Under the pieces are notes generated by a model. That model ran no database searches. It was not told where the DNA came from and was given only the letters and a program-made list of their open reading frames with translations. This document shows, piece after piece, positions 49,136 through 60,000 of a stretch of 60,000 nucleotides of DNA; the stretch's first letter is position 1; each line of letters starts with the position of its first letter. The DNA comes from Polytrichum commune (lineage: Eukaryota > Streptophyta > Polytrichopsida > Polytrichales > Polytrichaceae), in contig OX485806.1 in the NCBI GenBank assembly GCA_950295325.1, positions 39,744,001 through 39,804,000 on the forward strand, given 5' to 3'. The position numbers were made by a program, and so were the translations under genes.

Positions 49136-49315
49136 ATGAAGGAGGATTGCGTTAAAGCTAAGATGGAGAAGTATGATAAGTTTGTTGGAGTAGTGAAGGA
49201 CTTTAAGGAGAAGCACCTTTATACACCAGGTGTGATTGATCTAGTGAAACACTTCTTCAAAGGTTACGTGCAATTGATTGCCGATTTCATACATTTCTTT
49301 GCAAAGGCTACTTAG
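49136..49315 (+). CDS. Small ORF matching a SIN3-type PAH domain (59 aa)
   Basis: An ATG-initiated frame of 59 codons ends in TAG. Its product reads EKYDKFVGVVKDFKEKH, then YTPGVIDLVKHFFKGY, then LIADFIHFF. This follows the paired amphipathic helix pattern of SIN3 co-repressors (KY-F--V-KDFK, T-GVI--V--LFKGH--LI--FN-FLP). The final FLPKGYEI of the family is replaced by FFAKAT and a stop. SIN3 itself is far larger with several PAH repeats. Small single-PAH genes are known in plants, but this could equally be a gene fragment carried in by retroposition. No promoter or introns were identified. It starts 55 bp beyond the SINE target duplication. Confidence 0.6.
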   Translation: MKEDCVKAKMEKYDKFVGVVKDFKEKHLYTPGVIDLVKHFFKGYVQLIADFIHFFAKAT

Positions 49316-49414
49316 ATCACATTGCATCTAGTTTCCAAGTAGACATGAATTGGATACCTACATTTGAGTTAGATCAAAGGCTAGGCTGCTTGTTAAAAAT
49401 GGAGGTAGAACATA

Positions 49415-49851
49415 CAGTCCACCCTCTATAAATGTTACACCTATAAGTGTTAACCCTCTCTAAATATTAACTTTCTTCTACTCCCCACATATTGCACACT
49501 ATAAATGATAAACGTGTTAACAGTTAACAAAATGGTACTCCCTTCTTTGTAAATTTGACTCTATAAATGTTAACGAATGAAATACAACCATAATATGGAT
49601 CTCACCAAAGAACCATTGATTCATACTTCACCCGTGATTTGTAAACTTGATATTGAATAAAGTTTTGATTGGGTTTGCAATTTTATGAATGGTATTCTCT
49701 CACAAGGACTCTTCACAATTGCTTATATTTATAAATGTTAAGATTTGTATATTGCTCAAAAAAGTAATTTTATAATTGTTAACTGTTAACACCTCTATAA
49801 ATGTTAACTTTGATCCACTCCCGAGGGTTAACATTTATAGAGGGTAGACTG
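49415..49851. mobile_element. Pogo/Emigrant-like MITE
   Basis: The 437-bp element starts CAGTCCACCCTCTATAAATG and ends with the near-exact complement CATTTATAGAGGGTAGACTG. It is flanked by TA at 49413-49414 and 49852-49853. The termini closely resemble the CAGT-AA-CCTCTATAAAT ends of Arabidopsis Emigrant/Lemi1, known pogo-type elements with TA duplications. The interior repeats 'ctataaatgttaac' in both directions. There is no transposase. Confidence 0.82.
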
Positions 49852-49853
49852 TA

Positions 49854-50825
49854 TATGCGTGTGTTATGATAAGATTGGACTATGTGTCCAAAATACACTA
49901 ACAAGTGTTCTAGGTTAAATAGTTAATAGAGTTGAGAGGGCTTATGTGATCATTTAAAGAAAAAGAGAATTTATATTATGAGCCCTTATAGATTATGCAT
50001 CTCACTTCCATTGATGAAACTTGAAGTGACAATCTTCATGATTCACAATTGCTAATTGAATTAGACAATTCTATGTACATTCCATGTTTTATTTGACCAA
50101 ACCTTTTTAGAATGTACTTCAAGCACAAGTGATATCTTCACAGGATGATGATAGTCCAAGAAAGCCATAGACAGGGTTGACATTAGTCCAAGAATCCCGT
50201 ATGGACATGATTTAGACATTTGAGATCACCTTCAATAAGAGGTGTCAAGATGGGTGTATTGATGATGTAGCACTAGAGACCCACAACTTGTTAGATGGAA
50301 TCTATGAGGTGAGGTTGGCATGTGTGCTACCACCCAATAGCCTCAAAGCTATGTAATGGCAAAACGTATATACCCTCTCATGAAGATTTCACCGGAGTGC
50401 GTAACTAAGAGATGGTGATGACTAATTTGACTTTCTTTACTTGATCAACTTTGCCTTAACATGCAATTTTTGTAAGAGAGGTCTTTTAGAATGTATTGAC
50501 AAAAACAAATTCATCTCAAGGGTTGCTCCCTCCATAGAATCCAAAATCATACTATATAAATTCCCTTCATATTCCCTTTAATATGTCAACAACATATCAA
50601 CTTCATTAATTTGCCAAACTTTCTATGGAAGGGAGGACTATTGAAATAATCGATTAGATAAGTTAGAGGACGCGCATGACAACTGAAGATTCCCAAGGGT
50701 TGTCATTTTGCAATGTTATGTAAAATGGTTGTTACAGCCATAGCGTGTACATTGACAACCTTTTAAATACCATCTTAAATAAAGTGGATTGGCAGCCAGG
50801 AGAATGATACCTCAACAACTCGGTA
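49854..50825. other. Spacer with partial repeat A copy
   Basis: 49865-49990 is a partial reverse copy of dispersed repeat A ('agattggactatgtg', 'ttatgtgatcatttaa'). The remainder shows short open stretches (for example about 50200-50350) without recognisable domains. Confidence 0.4.
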
Positions 50826-51163
50826 CACTAAATAGGTAGATTAGTGTTAGATGAAGATTAGTGTTAGATGCAATAGTTACCTAAAACACTAATTTTCAAC
50901 TGATATTACAATTAGTGTTTGAATAGGGTTTGAACAAATTATACCTTTTACGAGGTTCTCATATTCTTCTTCCTTCAATTCTTCATTCCAAGATTTACAA
51001 AATATCATCTAACACTAAATACGCTCATATAAATATTTAAACTTACTACTTGGTACAAATAGTGTTAGAGTTGACATTTAGTGTTCTAACACTACAGAGA
51101 CAATTTACATTTAGCGTTTTCGTCGACTACTAGTGTTTCCAACACTAATCTACCTATTTAGTG
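50826..51163. mobile_element. MITE with 23-bp perfect TIRs and TA duplication
   Basis: The 338-bp element starts CACTAAATAGGTAGATTAG, and the last 23 bases are the exact complement of the first 23. TA flanks it at 50824-50825 and 51164-51165. The outer nine bases match the 25907 family, but the interior differs, being built from many 'tagtgtt' and 'aacacta' motifs. Perfect TIRs suggest a fairly recent insertion. Confidence 0.88.
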
Positions 51164-51165
51164 TA

Positions 51166-52211
51166 GTGGTGGCGAACATGGATGAGTAAGTAGGGTGGTG
51201 GCAAGGATGGATAAACAACTAGGTAATGGTGGCAAGCTTGGATGAACAACTAGGTGTGGAGGGATGGATATTTGTGATAACCTTAGAGTTTCAACTAGAT
51301 GTGATGGCAAGTTTGGATTGGAGGTGGGGATTTCTATCTCAAAGTTAATTGAAGTTGACCATAGCACCCCATCTTGAGACCTAGAGTACTTAAGAGGGAG
51401 AGGAAAGCTCCATTGGTGGGTTAATATGAATGTTATGCAGAATTTATGTGGTTCATTAAGGGTGTTGTGAAAAAATGGTAAGCAAGCATCGGTGTACAAC
51501 GCCCATGAGAGTGTTTACAAGTATCAGTCAATGCAATTGACCATAATTGTTGCCATTTATCTTTACATGTGTATAAATCTTGTTGATAGCATCTCTAAGC
51601 ATGAAATTATTCTGAATTTTTTTTGGAGGTGGATGATAGGAGGAGACAAGGACCTGTTGGTACCAGAGCAACAATTGGAGCTAAATGCTTCATTAAAACA
51701 TTTTATGGCTCAAAAGTTTTGAATAGTGGGAGTTGTAGGGAAAACATTATAGACACCTATGTCAAACACAAGAGTTATCTACTCCTTAGTCAATAGCAAA
51801 AAAATCAAAGTTTATCATTTATTGGGGTCACCAATTGAAGACCCCCAATGAATAATACTCTTTGAATTTCCTAGATACCGACTATGGAGTAACTAACTCT
51901 TGTGATTGAGACACAATATCCAAGAGAGAGGGAATTATTGCATATGAGCATAGCTCTTATTCATTCAACATAAAGGTCTTGAAATAGTATGCAACCCAAA
52001 GTTTACTTTTCTTTTGGTTGATTTGACACTGGATTTAGCTACAAAGACCCCAAATTAGTCTAGTCCAAATCTATTGAGATGAATAAGTTATGAACTTATA
52101 GAGGGTCAGATTTTCATGTCAAATGGATGGGAGGTACACTCGTACGAAATAATTCCCTCTCACAATGGCCAACATTATTTTCCTACAACCCTCACTCATC
52201 AAAAACTTCAC
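51166..52211. other. Spacer
   Basis: AT-rich DNA with no recognised gene. A few short 'gatggatgaacaactagg' type repeats occur at 51180-51260. Confidence 0.35.
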
Positions 52212-52414
52212 CACTAATGATATTTAGTGTCGCTTACTATTTAGAATTATGCAATGCTATAACTGCTTACAATTGAATTCATTTTCTACTAACAAAGATG
52301 AAAATAGGTTGTTTGGACATTATAGAACTTGAGTAACTTTGGTGAAATGTTTGAAAAAGTTATAACATTTGAGTAGCTCCAAATAGTAAGGGACACTAAA
52401 TGCCATGAACAGTG
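52212..52414. mobile_element. Small TIR element
   Basis: CACTAATGATATTTAGTGTC with 'gcttactattt' is matched by the complement of 'aaatagtaag', GGACACTAAATGCCATG and 'aacagtg'. These are imperfect TIRs of about 34 bp around a 203-bp element. TA follows the right end, but the left flank is not TA. Confidence 0.55.
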
Positions 52415-52613
52415 TAGTTGTCGAGGTATCAATACCCTAATCGCCAATCCACTTTAGTTAAGATTATCTAACTTACAAGGGTGTAAATGTTTAAACTACA
52501 GCCAAGTGATCATCGAGCATGTTTGTATTTTAGTTCCACACCCATCCACTCAATTTTACTCCAAAGAACATTTCAGTGCAGCACCTGGACCTTGGCTCAG
52601 CCAAACTCACTAA

Positions 52614-53269
52614 GGGCCAGGTCAATTCCCCTTGAGGCCGATTGCATGAAATTTCAGCCCCTCTTGGGTTGGAGGTCAGCCTCAACTACACATTTAATAA
52701 GATTATAAGTAATGGGGGCCAATTTCCCCCATATGTAAAGGCCTTAGGGCCAAGAAGCTGGGCCGATTCAATAAATCTAGCATAATCCTACAGATCTAGC
52801 ATAATCTAGCATAGAACCGTTCTTATTTCCACATAATTCAACGGATCTAGCATAATCTCGCATAGAACCGTTCATATTTCCACATAATTCAACGGATCTA
52901 GCATAATCTCGCATAGAACCGTTCATATTTCCACATAATTCAACGGATCTAGCATAATCTAGCATAGAACCGTTCATATTTCCACATAATCCAATGGATA
53001 TAGTTTGCTAAAAAAATTATATATATCATTTTTTAAAGTGTTTTCTATTGAAATGTAACATTGACCCTCCATTTTGGGTGCACCCAGTTCAACGAGCTCG
53101 GGCCGTGTCATACCATGCATTTTTTGATTAAAAATCCATACCACCAAATCGGCCTGGCCTCTAGGTGTAAAGGGGTTGGGACCGATTTCAACCTTTTGGC
53201 CAATCACAAGTGAGGATTTCAAGCCTCTTACACAACAAATTAGCCTGGCCTCTAGGTGTAAAGCAGCCC
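52614..53269. mobile_element. PIF/Harbinger-like element containing a minisatellite
   Basis: The 656-bp segment lies between TAA copies at 52611-52613 and 53270-53272. The ends are GGGCCAGGTC and the complement of GCAGCCC, with GAGGCC motifs inside both termini. The TIR match is weak. A 'ggcctggcctctaggtgtaa' stretch occurs twice near the right end (about 53149 and 53243). Confidence 0.5.
52793..52992. repeat. Four-copy 51-bp minisatellite
   Basis: Units starting GATCTAGCATAATCT lie at 52793, 52844, 52895 and 52946, exactly 51 bp apart. They are nearly identical ('gcatagaaccgttcatattt', 'ccacataattcaacg'). Because 51 is divisible by three, the minus strand stays open as a 17-residue repeat. 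I regard that frame as incidental. Confidence 0.92.
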
Positions 53270-53272
53270 TAA

Positions 53273-54250
53273 CTTACATCCAGGCCTTAGTGCTTGATGG
53301 ACATAAATAAACTAGGAACTATAATTTATAAACCTACTCACCACTAGAATGGGAAGAGTAATTTTCCACTTGCCAATCTCCAAGTTTGGATCAACTGTGT
53401 ACATGAGATTGGAAAACATTTCCACCTCCTCGAACAAGTAGAAATCCATTGGATGAATGAGAGACCTGCTCAGATGCAATAAATCCCGGATCCCCGTTCC
53501 CAGATCCTTGCATAAATTTGTATTGAATAACCAAAATCAAACAACACATGACATTCCTTGGAACAGAGACAGCACTTCCCTGCAGACTAAATACATAACT
53601 GTAGGGTGAACTGGACCAAAGAGGAAATCAGTAGACTGGAAAGCTCTTTCTGACAATTTTCGTTTGGAAAGTTTCAATGTCATTGTAGTTATGGGCCACC
53701 TGTAAAATTATAATGTAGTCATGCTTTGAACTTTGTCGAGACATTGCATTAAGGGTCTGAAGTTTGCATTGCTTTATATGCACAAGTACAATATGCACCC
53801 ATCATTTTTGTGCCGTCCTTCACTCTCCGGCAATTTTTGCAATGTCCTTCACAAACTCCATCTCTTTGCATGACATGGACTGATTATCACTAAATTTGCA
53901 AGTTTCATATGAAGAAAAACTAAAAGATCTCTGAATTGACACATAACCTATCAACTAATTAGTGATGCTCAATCTACACCTAAAAAAATTGCAGAAATCT
54001 TTGGACCCTTTGATCCTATGATTTAAGGATGCCCCGCATCATCAGACACATCCAAAAGACAATGCAAAGGTAGTTGACAAAAGATGAAGACAAAAACGAG
54101 ATTTCAAGTGCAACGTAGGAAAGGGGTCTGGACATTGACTCATTGCGCTCTCGAAAAGTGCAACTAATGACAAAATCGGGTGGAGGGCCAGAGCCTCTCA
54201 TGTCACTCTTTACAGCCTAAACCACTCAGCTCCTACTCATTGTGATTTCT
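53273..54250. other. Spacer and 3' UTR of RPS26
   Basis: The part next to 54250 is presumably the 3' UTR of the minus-strand RPS26 gene. No other gene is recognised. Confidence 0.4.
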
Positions 54251-56815
54251 TCAAGGCTTAGGTTGTTGACCAGGGCGAGCGCCTGGAGCACCGGGAGCAG
54301 CACGAGGAGGACCGTCTTCCTGCTCAACAAGAAAACTTGAATTAATCTTCCAGGGAAAAAAATCTGAATGATCTCCACAGCCTTGATTACATACTGAATA
54401 CTATTTTCCTCAACTGTGATCTGGTTCACTCAGATCAGCACCGTTCTGGTTAGAAAAAAATTGTTGTAGTAACATGGCATTTTTGTTTTATCACTCAGTC
54501 ATAAGCACAAAGTCTCTTGACTTAAAAGAGTCCATGAAGGTAACCATCGATAATCAAGGTAATAATAATTTCAGGAACACTTGGGTTAGAAAGTGGTGCT
54601 GTCTGCCAACAAAAAAAATTACCTTGCGGCGGAACCGTTGAGGTGCCTCACGGATTCTGCGGGCCTCACGAGAGCGAACTCGTACAACGTGTGAATGAAT
54701 GGCACATGAGATGCAGTACTGCATCTTTGCATAAAGCTTTGGGAGAACATACCCTGAGAAGGACAACAAATTGAAGAATATCAAAATCACTGTTTTGAGC
54801 AACACGAAGCTACACTCATAACTGCAACAGCCACCTATGCTTTCCGACCAGTCCCTTCATGGAATTTACTTAATCATTTCTGGAAATAATTCAAAACCTG
54901 AGGACATAACCCAACATAGTATTAACAATGCCCCAAGAAATTTAAACATCGATGAATAATACATACCGTCGTAAACACAGGCCTCTTGCACATCACGGAC
55001 AGCAGCCTGCTCCACAATGTTTCTCACCACAAAACGCTTTACAGCCTTGTCCTGCATTAATACCAAGAATGCACCTTAGCTACGATCGCGCACGAAGGCC
55101 ACAAAATATTGTTGGTCTACCAGAACAATGTAGACTGCATATCAGAAAAATAGTTTAGAGCACTAGGGTAACTGCGACGAACCTTCCAACTAGCCTGCCA
55201 AGCCAGAATAGACTATACTACCCTTGCTCCATAACCATTTCTCATTATTTACCAATTTACTTCAACTCCTAAGCACCGGGTTGAGAAAAGACAACATTAA
55301 CAGCCCAAAGAACAAATTGGATGAGACAACATAACCAAAATTATACTTGAGCATAGACAATCTGGAACCCTCAAAAACTAATCATCAGTACTTTCAATCC
55401 TTGTTACCACTGCTAGGCCCTGAATGCAAAGCCGGTAAGTTATTTCCTAAACAAAAAGAATTAAAAAACGATGGACATGAGCAGCAAGTTCAGTCACTCA
55501 AGAACTGTTGATTTCCTGGAGTCAAAATGTAAAGTTCAATACCAATAGCCATCCTCACACAGTAGGAGCAGTGCACATTCAACAGCCTCAACAAGTCTTA
55601 CAAGAGGATGTCGGGTCCTTCAAAAACCCTCATAAGAGTCTGCGACTAATTCTATTTATAATTACAAGCCAGTGTCTTGGGACTTCATCAGAGTATGAAA
55701 GCAAAATTTGGTGCACAAGATATCATCCCCGTTATTACTTCCTCTCCGAGATGAGTTGTAAGGTGGGCTACCTTGGGGACACAACGCCCACAGTTGGAGC
55801 ATCTGATAGGGTTCACATGGCCGCGACCATGCTTGTTACGACCTCCATTACGCCTCTTCACCGTCTGCATCCAACAAAACCAAACACACAGATCAGCATT
55901 ACACACACCAATTTGCTCACGACAAAATCACAAGTCAAACACACATCAGAATAATCAAGTACTGAGAAGGCTCTGATATCAAAGGAATCTGAGATATGCA
56001 GTTCCTAGAATGCAACACAGCTTCCCACTGGGGAGATGGTCACAGGTGACATTAACTCATAATTCTAAAAATTGAACTTGTCAATGCCCGCAATCAATGC
56101 AAGAGAAATTCGATATAATGACATTTCTAGAGGCATGAATAACTCTTGCAGCCATACAGCGACTTGAAGGAAGTCTTCAACTTAGTACGCATAATATAGA
56201 AGGGTGGCTTAAACCCAATTCCCAATGGGAACTCCAAAAGTTAAGCCGCCAAGGGCAGGAAAAGTGATCTAATTATCGTGATGGCCGTTTCAGAATTACA
56301 TGTAGACTTACAAGATGAAGCAACACCGTAATTCACACAGGCAGAAAATATCAGAGTCGTCTCTTCTCCTCACATATTACATTCTATGTGTATCTAGTGA
56401 AACACGGGCATCGGATACAAATGTGTACAGATATCCACAAAAATAATTCCAAAACCTTAGACCTAGTGACTGCTAATACCGACATATTCAAACCACCGCC
56501 TCCACAAGAAACTACCACACACTAAACCGATTGTCGGACAAGAGAAAGGAATCAAGTGTATGCACCATGGATTGCGCTAAGAGACCAATCAAAAGAAAAG
56601 AAAGAGGAAGGAAATTCAAAGGAGAGACGAGAGGGGCAACCGAATAGACGCGGTGCGCTGGATAAGCAAATCCTATATACTAGGGTTTCGTCGGACACAG
56701 GAAATATATCATATTTACACACCATGGATTTCGGTAAGACCGCATTCAAACGAAACAACAGAAAAGGCAGGTTTCAATTGAAAAGATGAGAGGGGCAAGC
56801 GAATAGACGTACCAT
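54251..56815 (-). CDS. RPS26: 40S ribosomal protein S26
   Basis: Small-subunit protein at the mRNA exit channel. Five coding exons: 56815-56813 (only the ATG), 55864-55772, 55051-54967, 54753-54623, 54319-54251. All have GT-AG borders and matching phase, giving 126 residues. The sequence carries the eS26 signature: [65 protein letters not shown] and VVRVRSRE. The CxxC pairs (CSNC, CISC) bind zinc in the family. The C-terminal tail is Pro/Gly/Ala-rich, as usual. The first coding intron, directly after the ATG, is 948 bp. Confidence 0.97.
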
Positions 56816-56940
56816 GGTTGCGGGTGCTGCACACGCAAGAGCGAGCGCTGGCAATGGCGATGGCGAAGCGGGAGGAAAGAGGACTTCGGAGGCAGAGCAG
56901 CTCCCCTGTACCCGACTCACCTCCGAACCCTAGACCTAAA
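56816..56940 (-). promoter_or_regulatory. RPS26 5' UTR and proximal promoter
   Basis: GC-rich leader upstream of the ATG with the telo-box-like AACCCTAG at 56926-56933. A second, AAACCCTAG on the minus strand (56680-56688), lies in the first intron. Telo-boxes are typical of plant ribosomal-protein genes. Confidence 0.6.
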
Positions 56941-58740
56941 CCTGAAATCTACGAATTCAGGGTCCTTAATTAGATATACAACCCGACAATGTACCCCCTA
57001 CGTACATAGTTAATGTTGCTACAGTAATTGTCGTATACCGTATGTGCCTATGATGTTCGACATTACTCTCTTTGTTTCAAGCTTTGTGCCACGTGGCGTT
57101 GCCATATTGGGCTGACCATTGAAGATTCAAGTGTGTCATGTAAAACTCAACTATTTCATTGAGAGTTGCGTAACCTCATAGGCACACTTATTGATGGTGC
57201 ATTGGTGTGGTCATGTTATCCTAGTTTCAATATTGGTATGTATACTTGTGCATAGGATCATACATGTCTTGTGTCTATTTGGCTTTTAGATTCTATAGTA
57301 GATTGTTATCAATGTCTAAAATTGGTTTAAAACGCCATTATATATGTTGATGTATCAAGATTGGTGCTTGATTCTAATAATTATTACATCTCTTTACTAG
57401 TTTGGTATTAGTTTTTTTCTTCTAATACTAGCCTGATATTGGACAAAAACAACATTGGCACAACACTGGCATACCCAATATGGCACACCCAATTTGGTTT
57501 TTTAATCGATTATAGGGGCTATCTCAGTAATAAGTTTATTCATTTGCCCCTTGTTTGTTGATTTGTCAACATGGGCAAGTGAATACTAAGGTAGAAGGAC
57601 CGTGGGTTTGTTAATGATATACACTCAACATGAAACAATATTAAGCAAACATATAATGTATGTGTCAAGACTACAATCGAATTTACAAATCATTATTGTG
57701 AAATATAATTGTATCGTTACCTCAACATTAAGTCCATTTTCATTTTCTAATATTTATGAAAATATGTTTTAGAGTGTAATATCGAGGAAAATGTTGTTGA
57801 TCTAATGTGCATCTAGTCATTGTATTATATGAATACCGCAACATTGCTTTATTACTTGACATATATTATGACCATGCCTCGCATGAAACTAACATTCCAA
57901 TATTGTAAACAATGTACATTGTATCAACAATGACATGTGAACATAATCCCAATATTTAGTTTCAACACATACATTCATCTGATTTTGAGGACGATGCTAT
58001 TGTTTTGACATGCATATAGTATTATGTTCAAAGAACCTTTGTGATATTATAAATTGTCACTAGAATTATGTTAGATCAAAATATCCAAATTAGCAATTTC
58101 ATTCCAAAGTTTGTACCAATTGCCAATTAGCAAATTGATAATAAGGTTGGGTTGGCAAGAAGGTGTGCACAACAACTATCGTTTCCAACTTGGATGTTGA
58201 AAAGAAGTGAAATGTTCAACAAAGTTGAACATTAGTTCCAAGTATGATAATGTATTGTCATAAGATGAGAGCATGACATGGAAAACTGCCCAATAGTTAA
58301 TTAATTAATTTGAAAAAAAACACTCATGCAAGTCATGAAACATTTTATGCAAAATTAGGCAAATATACATATACATGCAGGCACATATATCATATACATG
58401 TACCTACTAGATCATCTCTTGCACCTCTCCCACCGCAAACCCCGTTGGACCATGTCAGTGAATAATGTAGGCTTTAAAACATGTCTTTTGAGGACCACAA
58501 ACGTCAAGGTCACTTTGACATTTTTTTCCGTTGATGTAAACTAAAGTGGTCTCGGGACGAGTTCAACAACCAATCACATATTTTACAGGGCCTTGGGATG
58601 AATTCATGATCCATGGTGTAAACAACCCCTAAGATACATGCCTCTCGACACTTTTAAAAAATAAAAATAAAAAGGTCACAATAATTGCAAATGTCAACAA
58701 CAAAACAACACATCAATGTGGAATTTAGAAATTATATCAA
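56941..58740. other. AT-rich spacer
   Basis: No gene, RNA or clear repeat was recognised. Several simple AT tracts are present. Confidence 0.4.
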
Positions 58741-59124
58741 CACTAAATATTGTATTTTGTGTTATGTGTTGTTTTGTGTCACTTTTCTAATGACAATTCT
58801 TATGAATAAGTTAACAAGTATTGTCATCCCAACTTACTTTTAGTTCATCAGAATGTCAACTATTGAAACAAAGTTTGACATATTTTGCATCCTAACATTT
58901 TGTGTTATTAAACATTGTCATGGATGATTGGAATTTGAATGAAAAATGCACTTACTAAGTGACAGTAGTTGCAATGCGGTTAATCTATAATGCCCAAATT
59001 TGTTTACAAGGAATGACGAAGAATGTAAGGTTTAGATTTAGTGTTGGTGACACCACATGGGCAGTTTACAATTGGTGTTGAGCAAGACAAATAGAATTAG
59101 CGACACTAAACACGATATTTAGTG
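58741..59124 (+). mobile_element. MITE, family CACTAAATA, copy 3
   Basis: The 384-bp element starts CACTAAATATTGTATTTTG and ends ACACGATATTTAGTG. It shares the interior of the 25907 copy in the same orientation ('gagcaagacaaatagaatta', 'gggcagttta'). TA follows the right end, but the left flank is AA, so the duplication is damaged. Confidence 0.75.
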
Positions 59125-60000
59125 TAATGAGCATTGGCTTGTGGGCGAGATACACAACATCGAGTTATGATTTGACGAAGTGGTTAAGTTTGTTAATTAC
59201 TTCTCATTGCAATTCTAGTAATTTGAACATCGAACATCTTATTAGCTTTGTTCCTTGTCATCGATGGACTTTGAATTGTACTCATGAACACCATAACATC
59301 CAATTTGCTCATACTTATTCTTTTGAAATTTGCACTTCTCGTAATACCGTCAACCACTTCTCCTTTCACACACCAATGTTACAAGTCTTTGTTGTGTGAC
59401 ATCATGAGCTTCTCCTTCAAAAACTACACTAAAAAGGATATTGAGTGTTTGATTATATTCAATGTTGTTACCACCCTACCTTGCTCAACATTGATTTTCA
59501 TTTCCTTAACAATTAGTGTTAGATATAAATGTTTTCCTAATTTCCATGTTACCACCTCCCTTCTTGTGAAACATGAATTTCATATCTCTACTAACATTAA
59601 ATTCAAGCATGTAACTTTCACATATTACCGTAGTTGACATCTAATGTTTGAGTTTACATTTAATGTTACTTACTTTCATAAGGTTATTGACATTTAGTAT
59701 ATGTGTTCTTATTTAGTGTATCAACACGAAATTTTTTTTTTAGTGTATCTAGTGTTAAAGCACTTCCAAGTTCATTATTTCATTTATTTGTCATCCTTTA
59801 TATTTTGAAAATGTGCGATTTGACAATTAAATTGAAATGTAAATGGCACGATGGCCGTGGAGAGCAAATTTGTTACTAAGAGGGTTGTCATTTAGACACT
59901 TAATGCAAATGGAGGAGGTGATGATTCCAAACTTTGTGATCACATGTGACATGCACAAAATCCTAATCACATGTGAACACAATAAGAGTTGAATGGGACA
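59125..60000. other. Spacer
   Basis: 59630-59750 holds fragments resembling the right half of the 50826 MITE ('gttgacat(t/c)ta', 'tttacattta', 'tatttagtgta'). No gene is recognised. Confidence 0.35.

Noticed and set aside
50200-50360. Possible protein fragment (CIDDVALETHNLLDGIYEV)
   Set aside because: Open for about 50 codons and superficially protein-like, but I recognise no family and stops surround it.
52777-52977. Repeat protein with 17-residue units on the minus strand
   Set aside because: It is the translation of a 51-bp minisatellite. The frame stays open only because 51 is divisible by three. No start context, domain or flanking coding sequence was seen.

Overview
The window is nuclear DNA of a green plant. 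It carries spliced genes with GT-AG introns, a plastid-targeted psbO gene whose product has a bipartite transit peptide, telo-box motifs near a ribosomal-protein gene, and long AT-rich spacers full of transposon remnants. The long TE-invaded introns and diverged proteins would suit a non-flowering land plant or a close relative, but the species cannot be fixed from sequence alone.

Layout: (1) 1-19836, plus strand: the 3' half of a TRRAP/Tra1 gene, 24 exons, open at the left edge and ending in the FATC tail. (2) 19837-28250: spacer with dispersed repeats and two TA-flanked MITEs. (3) 28254-33660: the psbO locus. An approximately 118-137 bp tandem array, holding two nested PIF/Harbinger-type MITEs with clean 3-bp target duplications, ends about 335 bp before the psbO ATG. 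The single psbO intron is a second degenerate array. The psbO stop codon and 3' UTR are tandemly copied about four times downstream. (4) About 34300-35068: an AP2/ERF transcription-factor pseudogene with two in-frame stops and a frameshift. (5) 42062-35959, minus strand: a 13-exon gene for an R3H + G-patch protein (yeast Sqs1 class, 884 aa). A four-GGG quadruplex motif lies in its 5' region. (6) 43200-54250: repeat-rich spacer with a LINE remnant, a tRNA-like SINE with a 13-bp target duplication, a 59-codon ORF matching a SIN3-type PAH domain, a pogo/Emigrant-like MITE, a MITE with 23-bp perfect TIRs, and an element carrying a 51-bp minisatellite. (7) 56815-54251, minus strand: the 40S ribosomal protein S26 gene, with only the ATG in its first coding exon. 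(8) 56934-60000: spacer with one more MITE.

The intact genes are housekeeping: chromatin co-activation (TRRAP), pre-mRNA/rRNA helicase cofactor (R3H/G-patch), translation (RPS26) and photosynthetic water oxidation (PsbO). They do not form a pathway. No CRISPR, tRNA or rRNA genes were seen. The most unusual structure is psbO with unrelated tandem arrays upstream, in its intron and over its 3' end. I found no convincing undescribed multi-gene system.
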